Shown: positions 55,198-61,841 of the stretch, one piece after another
How positions within the stretch are numbered: position 1 is the first letter of the stretch
Layout of the letters: the number at the start of each line of letters is the position of its first letter
From: Bacteroidales bacterium
GTDB lineage: Bacteria; Bacteroidota; Bacteroidia; Bacteroidales; Marinilabiliaceae
Direction of reading: 5' to 3'
DNA: 64,000 nt
Assembly (NCBI GenBank): GCA_024401365.1
Contig: JAKSLE010000007.1
Location: 1-64,000, forward strand
Translations under genes and position numbers: made by a program
Notes under the pieces: model-generated
What the model was told of the DNA's origin: nothing
Databases searched by the model: none
What the model saw: only the letters and a program-made list of their open reading frames with translations

Positions 55198-55818
55198 ATG
55201 GAAGATAAGAATATTTCAGAAAAAGAGAGCCTCGAGATCATCTCTAACATGATCCGTCAAACACAAAACCAGACTACAGCTACATCTGGCAATACATTCA
55301 TCGCATGGGGCTTAATCATGGCTGCTGTTGCCTTCTTTGTGAGCATCGACTGCAATTTCTTGCACTTGGGAATATGTTCTTGGGGCTACGTTCTGATACC
55401 CATATTGGGTATCACATACACTTTCATTGCTAAGTCTCGACAAAAGAAAAGTGGTAAGGCATACGTCAAGACGTACTTAGGTGATGTAATATCAACAATA
55501 TGGGAATGCACATTTTTGGTGTTGACATTATTCCCTATAGCAATGCTGTTACATGCAGACCAGTACTCATCGGAAGCCTTGAAGTACATGCTATTCCTTG
55601 CTATGTTCATACCAGCATTTGCCTCTTTCATTACAGTTAAAATGCTGAAGGTTAAAGCTACATTTTATACCCAAATGGCCTTAATATTTAGCTTAAACTT
55701 CTACGCACCTATATATGATCCAGAATCACCAAATATCGTATTTGCACTCGTATCTATCTTATCTTTGGTCATCCCTGGATATCTCATCAACCGTAAGGCT
55801 AAGAAGGACAATATTTAA
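55198..55818 (+). CDS. Multi-pass membrane protein linked to a winged-helix regulator
   Basis: 206 aa from the ATG at 55198 (MEDKNISEKES). About six hydrophobic segments: FIAWGLIMAAVAFFVSI near 40, YVLIPILGITYTFIA near 66, WECTFLVLTLFPIAMLLHA near 100, MLFLAMFIPAFASFIT near 128, MALIFSLNFYAPIY near 153 and IVFALVSILSLVIPGYLIN near 172. The N-terminus (SLEIISNMIRQTQNQ) is amphipathic. I know similar proteins of unknown function that precede small winged-helix regulators in Bacteroidetes. It lies 10 nt before the regulator gene and behind the operator-bearing promoter, so its expression is probably controlled by that regulator. Confidence 0.75.
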   Translation: MEDKNISEKESLEIISNMIRQTQNQTTATSGNTFIAWGLIMAAVAFFVSIDCNFLHLGICSWGYVLIPILGITYTFIAKSRQKKSGKAYVKTYLGDVISTIWECTFLVLTLFPIAMLLHADQYSSEALKYMLFLAMFIPAFASFITVKMLKVKATFYTQMALIFSLNFYAPIYDPESPNIVFALVSILSLVIPGYLINRKAKKDNI

Positions 55819-55828
55819 TCTACTTACC

Positions 55829-56113
55829 ATGAAAGAACTTGATGCACTACTCCATAGCCAGCTGCGTCTTGCCATCATGTCTATACTTCTTTCTGCGGAA
55901 GAGGCCGACTTCGTATACTTGAAGGAGAAGACTGAATCAACGGCAGGCAACTTGAGCGTGCAGATAGACAAACTGTCAGCTGCAGGCTACATAACTAAGG
56001 AAACCGATAATTCTGGCACGAAACCTAGAACTATATGCCGAATGACAGAAGTAGGCAGATCTGCAATGCACTCTTACATGGAATCCCTGAAGTCTTATTT
56101 CATGGGATTGTAA
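55829..56113 (+). CDS. Small winged-helix transcriptional regulator
   Basis: 94 aa from the ATG at 55829. One winged-helix domain: HSQLRLAIMSILLSAEEADFVYLKEKTESTAGNLSVQIDKLSAAGYI (helix-turn-helix with the TxGNLSxxxxKLxxAGYI recognition helix), then KPRTICRMTEVGRSAMHSYM (wing and C-terminal helix). This is the MarR/ArsR-like single-domain type (HTH_34). No ligand-binding domain. Likely autoregulates the operon through the GTTTA-N5-TAAAC sites. Whether it responds to a metabolite or through the membrane protein is unknown. Confidence 0.85.
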   Translation: MKELDALLHSQLRLAIMSILLSAEEADFVYLKEKTESTAGNLSVQIDKLSAAGYITKETDNSGTKPRTICRMTEVGRSAMHSYMESLKSYFMGL

Positions 56114-56163
56114 CTTACATAACTAAAACAATAAAAGAGGTTTATTACGCGAATATTAAAATG

Positions 56164-56212
56164 GTAGTAGCGAATATACAGAATAGTATTTCTTACATTC
56201 GCTACTACTTTT
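56164..56212. terminator. Bidirectional terminator between convergent genes
   Basis: GTAGTAGCGAAT (56164-56175) pairs perfectly with 56197-56208 around a 21-nt loop, preceded by AAAA and followed by TTTTATTT. It separates the regulator operon from the DUF4230 genes. Confidence 0.75.
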
Positions 56213-56231
56213 ATTTCAACCCCACACGGGC

Positions 56232-56843
56232 TCACATATAATCCACAAACACTATCTTTATCTCTTCATACCCTATGCTCCTGAGATAGTTCTCTACATA
56301 CGAGACCACTGATCGCCTGGCATTCTCCATTACCTCGGATGTAATGTACTTACGTACTATCCACTCTTCCGCCGCCTTGGCTGCATCTCGTCTGAACGTA
56401 TTGTCCACATCACCACTCTGACTAAATGTACGTGAAAAATCAAGTATCTTGCCCTCATTCAGCAACCTCACTTCAGGTAGGGTTACCTTTATCGTCTTAC
56501 CGTCTTTCTCTATGTCACTCTCTTTTACTTCGCTCAGATCTATGCCTATCTTCAATTTCGCATAGTAAACCTTGGTCAACTCATCGTCGTATATCCTTCC
56601 TTCGCGCTTGAACTCGTACAACTCTTCGCAGTCGAAATGGGCGACTTCCAGCTCTCTTATCTGTCGTATCTCTTCTATCTGCGATGGAGTATCCACAACA
56701 ACCAACGGTTTATCTGCTTTGCCCCATAACTTGTGAATACCAAAGAATATCGCCACACCACAAATGATTCCTATCACCACTTTCCACAGCGTATAGTCCC
56801 ACCTGCTTCTTCCTAGACTGAATTCTGTCTCAAAATGTATCAT
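56232..56843 (-). CDS. DUF4230 membrane-anchored protein (copy 1)
   Basis: 203 aa. One membrane helix near 20-40 (VVIGIICGVAIFFGIHKLW), then a mixed domain with QIRELEVAHFDCEELYEFKREG, KIGIDLSEV, TIKVTLPEVRLL and a helical end (ARRSVVSYVENYLRSIGYEEIKIVF). This is the DUF4230 pattern; function unknown. It follows a paralogue by 13 nt, so the two form a tandem pair. Confidence 0.75.
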   Translation of the reverse strand: MIHFETEFSLGRSRWDYTLWKVVIGIICGVAIFFGIHKLWGKADKPLVVVDTPSQIEEIRQIRELEVAHFDCEELYEFKREGRIYDDELTKVYYAKLKIGIDLSEVKESDIEKDGKTIKVTLPEVRLLNEGKILDFSRTFSQSGDVDNTFRRDAAKAAEEWIVRKYITSEVMENARRSVVSYVENYLRSIGYEEIKIVFVDYM

Positions 56844-56856
56844 ACTCTCCCCTCCC

Positions 56857-57453
56857 CTATCTGTCTTTATTTGGCAATGTTACTATATCTACCTTGTCGG
56901 ATATTTGCAAACGCTCAAAGTAGGGCATAATGGCAACTTCAAATTCTTTTTTCGCCCGTTGTCTTACCTCATCTACATATTGCGCGTAAACCTCTCTCTT
57001 TATCCTGGCTAACTCCCCCTCTATCTCTTCGTCTTTAATGCTCATCCTATTCCACGATACTCGCTCTACCCTGTCGCCTTCATGACCTATTATCTCCACT
57101 TCGGCCTCGGGAAGAGATACCGTGTACCTACCCTTGGAGAATGTAACATTGCTCATATCTAGCTTATTGAGGTCTATATAGCCAGTCAATGTAAATGTAA
57201 GTGGTATGGCCACCCTACGCTTACCGGGTATAAGTTCATTGGGATCTTCTTTCATCATGAGCACTCTCGATACCGTGTACTGTATCGTATGCATCTTCAT
57301 ACATGACGCAAAACCGAATATCTGCGACTCTTCTACAGGCTTATCCCACCCCATAGTTTGGTCAATATCTCTCTTGTCTTCTGGCCAGAAGACCATAAGC
57401 AACAGCAATGTAGCTGTCGCCGAACCAATAATTATGATTATACTGTTCCTCAT
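56857..57453 (-). CDS. DUF4230 membrane-anchored protein (copy 2)
   Basis: 198 aa from the ATG at 57453. A signal-anchor (SIIIIIGSATATLLLLMVFW), then the DUF4230-like core (CMKMHTIQYTVSRVLMMKED, LTGYIDLNKLDMSNV, RYTVSLPEAEVEIIGHE) and a helical C-terminus. The same order of elements as the gene downstream (56232-56843) despite low identity, so probably an old duplication. 81 nt after the fabB stop. Confidence 0.72.
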   Translation of the reverse strand: MRNSIIIIIGSATATLLLLMVFWPEDKRDIDQTMGWDKPVEESQIFGFASCMKMHTIQYTVSRVLMMKEDPNELIPGKRRVAIPLTFTLTGYIDLNKLDMSNVTFSKGRYTVSLPEAEVEIIGHEGDRVERVSWNRMSIKDEEIEGELARIKREVYAQYVDEVRQRAKKEFEVAIMPYFERLQISDKVDIVTLPNKDR

Positions 57454-57534
57454 AGACGAGATATTATCTACGACAAATATAAACAAAAAGCGCCCCACAC
57501 AATGTGTGGAACGCTCATTATCTGTCATGGGACA

Positions 57535-58764
57535 TTAACCCTTGAAATCTCTTACAATCAATGTAGAGTTTGTGCCACCGAAGCCGAATGAGTTCGACAA
57601 GAAGGTGTCGAAGTGCACATTGTCAACACGAGTACCAGGAATATTCAACTTGCATGTATCTTCGTCTGGATTCTCAAAGTTCAAGTTGGCAGCAATGAAG
57701 TTGTTCTTCATCATCAACATTGAATAGATAACCTCCGATGCACCTGCCATCCACATCTCATGTCCTGTCTGCGACTTTGTAGATGTAACATATGGCTTAT
57801 GATCACCAAATACGTGAGCAATAGCCTTAGCCTCGTTTGTGTCGCCAATATGTGTTGATGTAGCATGAGCATTAACATAGCCAATCTCCTTTGGATTGAT
57901 ACCCGAAAGACGGATAGCATTCTCCAATGACTTAGCTGGACCCTCTACGTTAGGCGAAGAGATATGATCGCCGTTAGAAGAGAAGCCATAGCTCAATATC
58001 TCACCAAGTATTGTAGCTCCACGCTTTACAGCACTCTCGTAGCTCTCAATGATAACTGTAGCAGCGCCACCACCAGGAACAAGACCATCACGATCGCGAT
58101 CGAATGGGCGACTTGCCTTAGTAGGCTCAGACTCTCTTGTAGAGAATGCCGAGATACCGTCAAATGAACCAATAGAGAATGCGTTCACCTCCTGTGCACC
58201 ACCACATACTACCATATCCTGCAAACCGTTGCGGATAAGTAGCGCACCGAGACCTATAGCGTGTGAACCAGATGCACATGCAGCAGAAACTGTCATATTA
58301 ATTCCCTTCAAATGGAAGAGACATCCAAGGTTCATTGTTACTGTCGAGTTCATCGACTGGAAGATAGCACCCGAACCAACAAGTGTTGTATCTTTCTTAG
58401 CTCGCATCGTATCTACACTCTTCACAACAGCATCTGCCGAGGAGTCATTACCATAAAGCAAACCTACATCATGCTTGTCTAGATAATCCTGGTCTATACC
58501 AGCGTGTGCCAACGCGTCGCGTGTCGCCAAATATGCATATTTAACCTCATCAGCCATAAATGTACGCTGCTGACGTGTTACTATGCCTTTCAAATCTGGT
58601 ACAGGTACATTCGCTGTCAAGGCCGAACGGAAGCCCATATCCTTACGTGCCTGATCGAAAATGATTCCTGAAACACCATTATAAAGCGAATTCTTAACTT
58701 CATCTAGGGTTGTACCAAGGCATGAATAGATGCCCATACCCGTGATTACTACTCTCTTTTCCAT
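57535..58764 (-). CDS. fabB: 3-oxoacyl-ACP synthase (KAS I/II type)
   Basis: 409 aa. Condenses acyl-ACP with malonyl-ACP. The Cys-His-His triad is visible: C163 in VSAACASGSHAIG, H300 in YVNAHATSTHIGD and H335 in SKSQTGHEMWMAG. FGFGGTNSTLIV closes the fold. KAS I versus II cannot be decided with certainty, but the sequence resembles Bacteroidetes FabB more than FabF. Starts at the ATG at 58764. A weak promoter (TTAG, 20 nt, TATATTTA) lies just upstream on the minus strand. Confidence 0.9.
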   Translation of the reverse strand: MEKRVVITGMGIYSCLGTTLDEVKNSLYNGVSGIIFDQARKDMGFRSALTANVPVPDLKGIVTRQQRTFMADEVKYAYLATRDALAHAGIDQDYLDKHDVGLLYGNDSSADAVVKSVDTMRAKKDTTLVGSGAIFQSMNSTVTMNLGCLFHLKGINMTVSAACASGSHAIGLGALLIRNGLQDMVVCGGAQEVNAFSIGSFDGISAFSTRESEPTKASRPFDRDRDGLVPGGGAATVIIESYESAVKRGATILGEILSYGFSSNGDHISSPNVEGPAKSLENAIRLSGINPKEIGYVNAHATSTHIGDTNEAKAIAHVFGDHKPYVTSTKSQTGHEMWMAGASEVIYSMLMMKNNFIAANLNFENPDEDTCKLNIPGTRVDNVHFDTFLSNSFGFGGTNSTLIVRDFKG

Positions 58765-58897
58765 AATGGACTAAATATAGTGATTTTGTTCTTTTTCAGC
58801 TAATTACACTCAGTTTATATGACAAAATGTCCTATAAACGCATGCTAATTTCATGCTTTTTTCTGAAATACGGAACACCAAAACGCAAAATACGCGT

Positions 58898-60490
58898 TTA
58901 TACCCATACCGATAGTTCTAGCACTTTCGCATTGTTACCATCGTCTAAAAGCCAATCAATACCGTTGTCTATATCTCCTTCTGCCACCTTCTTGTAAGCC
59001 ACGCCGCAGTCTGCACACCATCCCTCGGCGCTCATACTATGCTTGGCCATCACTAGTGTATCTCTCACAGGCGAGACTTCTAACCCCTTGAGGCCTCTGA
59101 ATATATTGCCTCCATGGTCGTTTATCAATACTATTCGGAGATTCTCAGGGAGTTGCGTGTTCCATAAGGCATTATGGTCATAGAAGAAACTCAAATCGCC
59201 CGTCAGCACTATTGTCTTGCGTTTCTTGTCGCCTAAAGCACAACCAACAGCTTGCGATATGGTACCTTCTATACCGTTCACGCCTCTGTTGCATGTTACC
59301 ATCGCAAAGTTGCAAGCATCAGCGCTACTTGTCTGCGCATACCTCACCTCACTGCTGTTGGCTAATACAACATTCGACGTCTCTGCACCTGCGTGCTGGA
59401 GTAGCTCGTGTACCATCTTGCATTGCGGCGTAGATTGCCCAACTGACTGGACTCTGTTCTTCCACGATAGTACGAAATCTTCTGCTGCCGAATCCGAGGG
59501 TGTGTCTGCCAGGGCTTCTAATACGTCTTTAGACGACTGATGGCGTATATGTCGTGTAAGATTACCGAAGGTATCTGGCATCTCCATATTCCTCCATCGG
59601 TCTACACGCCATATAGTCTTGATTTCTTTGGTGCGTAACCACAACTTGAGTTGCTTGTTTACTATGTGCCCTCCTATATATACCACCATATCCGGTGCTA
59701 TAGTCTTGTCTGTAGGAGTAATATCATAACTCTCCCCTGTCAGTACCGTTCTTGATACGTTCGATAACGACTCGGCGAGTATAACTGCCGAATCCGAAAG
59801 GGCTATGTCATCTAGCACCATACTCAGATTTTCATCTGGTTCATGCTGACCTACTATTATCATCCTTCTCTTGGCATCGCACCACTCCTTTATGGCTTCA
59901 GCCGACAGAGTGTACTCTTCTGGTTCCATGAAGTCGGCTTCTACCACTCGCTCCGTAGTGTCTATAAGTTGCTGCGTAGGCTCAAAGTCAAACAACGGCT
60001 CCCTAAGTTGTATGTTTATATGAATAGGCCTACTGCCAAGCTTCATCGCCCCCAATACCCTGTTCATCTCTCTGTTATTGTACCATCTGCGCTCTTCGTC
60101 CCCATTCTCTGGCAGGATATCGCAATAGTCAGCATACCTGCCATACGCCCCTGCCTGCGCCATAGTCTGACCGTCCATCTGGTCTATCCATTCCATCGGA
60201 CGATCGGCTGAAACAACTACCAACGGCACATTCCTATGGTATGCCTCCACCACCGAAGGATAGAGGTTGGCCACAGCCGTACCGCTAGTCACACACACAG
60301 CCACAGCACTACGTGTCGATTCGGCCATGCCTATAGCTATAAACCCAGCACTTCTCTCGTCAGTCACAGGATAGACCGCATAGGTCTCCTTGCATCTGGC
60401 AAAAGCATCCACCAGCGGAGCATTACGCGAACCTGGGCATACCACCACATGCTTGATACCGAATCTGTATAATAGCGATGTTACTAGCAT
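58898..60490 (-). CDS. menD: SEPHCHC synthase, menaquinone synthesis
   Basis: 530 aa from the ATG at 60490. Thiamine-diphosphate enzyme joining isochorismate and 2-oxoglutarate in menaquinone synthesis. N-terminal VVVCPGSRNAPLVDAFA and TDERSAGFIAIGMAE (Glu activating TPP), CVTSGTAVANLYPSVVEAYH, and the C-terminal TPP-binding NRGVNGIEGTISQAVG and LTGDLSFFYDHNALWN with INDHGGNIF. It implies anaerobic or fumarate respiration. The other men genes are not in the window. It is transcribed divergently from the DUF4867-like gene. Confidence 0.95.
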   Translation of the reverse strand: MLVTSLLYRFGIKHVVVCPGSRNAPLVDAFARCKETYAVYPVTDERSAGFIAIGMAESTRSAVAVCVTSGTAVANLYPSVVEAYHRNVPLVVVSADRPMEWIDQMDGQTMAQAGAYGRYADYCDILPENGDEERRWYNNREMNRVLGAMKLGSRPIHINIQLREPLFDFEPTQQLIDTTERVVEADFMEPEEYTLSAEAIKEWCDAKRRMIIVGQHEPDENLSMVLDDIALSDSAVILAESLSNVSRTVLTGESYDITPTDKTIAPDMVVYIGGHIVNKQLKLWLRTKEIKTIWRVDRWRNMEMPDTFGNLTRHIRHQSSKDVLEALADTPSDSAAEDFVLSWKNRVQSVGQSTPQCKMVHELLQHAGAETSNVVLANSSEVRYAQTSSADACNFAMVTCNRGVNGIEGTISQAVGCALGDKKRKTIVLTGDLSFFYDHNALWNTQLPENLRIVLINDHGGNIFRGLKGLEVSPVRDTLVMAKHSMSAEGWCADCGVAYKKVAEGDIDNGIDWLLDDGNNAKVLELSVWV

Positions 60491-60508
60491 AGTATCAATT
60501 TTTGAGTT

Positions 60509-60516
60509 CAAAGGTA
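60509..60516 (-). promoter_or_regulatory. -7 element of menD
   Basis: TACCTTTG on the minus strand, exact TAnnTTTG, 18 nt before the ATG at 60490. No TTTG at -33. A similar TATCTTTA on the plus strand (60538-60545) may serve the divergent gene. Confidence 0.5.
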
Positions 60517-60631
60517 ATAAATACCAAAAAACATATCTATCTTTACACCTCGGAATTTATTCCATGAGCAGATAAGAAACAAAAAATAAACATTAGCCTC
60601 TTGTCCGAAAAACCAGAGGCTTAAAACAATT

Positions 60632-60636
60632 GGAGG
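60632..60636 (+). promoter_or_regulatory. Shine-Dalgarno site, unusual for this genome
   Basis: GGAGG ends 10 nt before the ATG at 60647. Comparable sites are not seen before other genes in the window, as expected for Bacteroidetes, so it may betray foreign origin or a need for strong translation. Confidence 0.65.
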
Positions 60637-60646
60637 AAACTCAACA

Positions 60647-61270
60647 ATGGAAATCAAGAAAATCACTGACCCTGCATTCAGAAAGTACGGTCGCCTTGTA
60701 ACTAACGTAGATTTCACAGAACTCATCGAGGCTCTTAAGACTAAGACTCCTATGCCAGAGGGCGTTGGCTACGAGCCTTCTGTACCAGCTCTCGAGGCTA
60801 CTGCTACAGCTAAGCAGCTCCAGACTATCGCTTGGGGTGAGCTCCCTATCGAGGTTGGATACTGCAACGGTCACAACACAAAGCTCAACGCCGTAGAGTA
60901 TCACAGAAACTCCGAGATCAACGTTGCCGCTACTGATGCCGTTCTTATCGTTGGTATGCAGCAGGATATCACAGACGACTTCACATACGACACAGCTAAG
61001 ATGGAGGCTTTCCTTCTCCCTGCTGGTCAGGCAGCCGAGATCTATGGCACCACACTCCATTACGCTCCTTGCACATTGAACCCAGAGGGCTTCCGCGTAG
61101 GCATCGTTCTCCCTAAGGGTACTAACTACCCTCTTGACGAGGCTCATAAGCCAGGCGAGGATAAGCTCATCACAGCTAAGAACAAGTGGCTCATCGCTCA
61201 TAAGGATGGCGGCCAGGATCCTAAGGCTTTCGTTGGTTTGATCGGCGAAAACCTCGACATCGCAAAGTAA
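60647..61270 (+). CDS. DUF4867-like cupin protein
   Basis: 207 aa, soluble. IKKITDPAFRKYGRL at the start, EVGYCNGHNTKLNAVEYHRNSEINVAATDAVLIVG in the middle (cupin-like HN...E...H spacing, possibly metal-binding) and TLHYAPCTLNPEGFRVGIVLPKGTNYPL further on. From memory it fits DUF4867, described mainly in Clostridia; a role near ureidoglycolate lyase-like enzymes has been suggested by fold only. Unusually for this window it has a strong Shine-Dalgarno site (GGAGG, 60632-60636) 10 nt before the ATG, and codon use resembles the highly expressed nrdD. Single gene with its own terminator. Confidence 0.7.
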   Translation: MEIKKITDPAFRKYGRLVTNVDFTELIEALKTKTPMPEGVGYEPSVPALEATATAKQLQTIAWGELPIEVGYCNGHNTKLNAVEYHRNSEINVAATDAVLIVGMQQDITDDFTYDTAKMEAFLLPAGQAAEIYGTTLHYAPCTLNPEGFRVGIVLPKGTNYPLDEAHKPGEDKLITAKNKWLIAHKDGGQDPKAFVGLIGENLDIAK

Positions 61271-61293
61271 TCATTACTTTAGCATATACAACC

Positions 61294-61327
61294 AACGGGT
61301 GCCTCTCGATAACGATAGGCACCCGTT
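61294..61327 (+). terminator. Terminator of the DUF4867-like gene
   Basis: AACGGGTGCCT (61294-61304) pairs perfectly with 61317-61327 around a 12-nt loop, 23 nt after the stop. The T-tract behind it is weak (ACTTATTATAT). Confidence 0.7.
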
Positions 61328-61505
61328 ACTTATTATATCAATACGTACAAATCCGTATGCCCCACACCACAAAAAAACTCCACAACCCCAAACCTCACCC
61401 TCTCAGTGCCCACGTTCTTCTCATGACACTTGCCACAAATCAAATCATTTAGTACTATGGATTAGCCCGCAACAATAAAACTTATGATAACTCTCCCACC
61501 ACGCT

Positions 61506-61527
61506 CCCTTAATACACCCTTAATACA
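61506..61527 (+). repeat. Tandem 11-bp repeat, two copies
   Basis: CCCTTAATACA twice without a gap. In the register CCTTAATACAC it matches the unit at 38708-38729 (TCTAACTACAC) in 8 of 11 positions. Confidence 0.6.
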
Positions 61528-61600
61528 GACATAACACAGCAACGCCCCAATCATCTAACGTTCTCTTCTCATTATCTAAACAATCCCCCACCGCACCGTA

Positions 61601-61622
61601 GAGACGTAGCGTGCTACGTCTC
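61601..61622. repeat. REP-like palindrome
   Basis: GAGACGTAGC, GT, GCTACGTCTC: a perfect 10-bp inverted repeat preceded by GTA. Similar GTAGAGACG-type palindromes are, as I recall, dispersed in Bacteroidetes genomes. Only one copy is in this window. Confidence 0.6.
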
Positions 61623-61652
61623 ATCCCCCGTCAAAACAAGAATATTGACTCA

Positions 61653-61692
61653 AATCGTGCGCAATCGTACCTAATCGTGCGCATTCGCGCCA
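61653..61692 (+). repeat. Four phased 10-bp repeats
   Basis: AATCGTGCGC, AATCGTACCT, AATCGTGCGC, ATTCGCGCCA in an exact 10-nt register, 30 nt upstream of a -7-like TATATTTG. Confidence 0.6.
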
Positions 61693-61785
61693 GAACGGGA
61701 CAGTGCCCTTTTGGCTTGTACTATATTTGCATCGTCAACGTTGACAAACAAGTCACACAAGTAAAAAACAGAATCCCCATGAAAA

Positions 61786-61819
61786 CACAAAAAAAGAGGC
61801 ACGACAAAAATCGCGCCTC
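61786..61819 (-). terminator. Terminator of the TonB-dependent receptor at the right edge
   Basis: GAGGCACGA (61796-61804) pairs with 61811-61819 with one mismatch. Read on the minus strand a run of seven T follows. It lies 22 nt after the receptor stop. Confidence 0.75.
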
Positions 61820-61841
61820 CACTTTGCAATCATATATGGTA

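Larger units (their letters stand above)
61328..61785. other. Gene-free convergent region with several repeats
   Basis: About 460 nt between two convergent gene ends. It holds an 11-bp tandem repeat (61506-61527), a REP-like palindrome (61601-61622), four 10-bp phased repeats (61653-61692), a -7-like TATATTTG (61722-61729) and the palindrome GTCAACGTTGAC (61734-61745). No convincing coding sequence in either strand. Confidence 0.6.
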
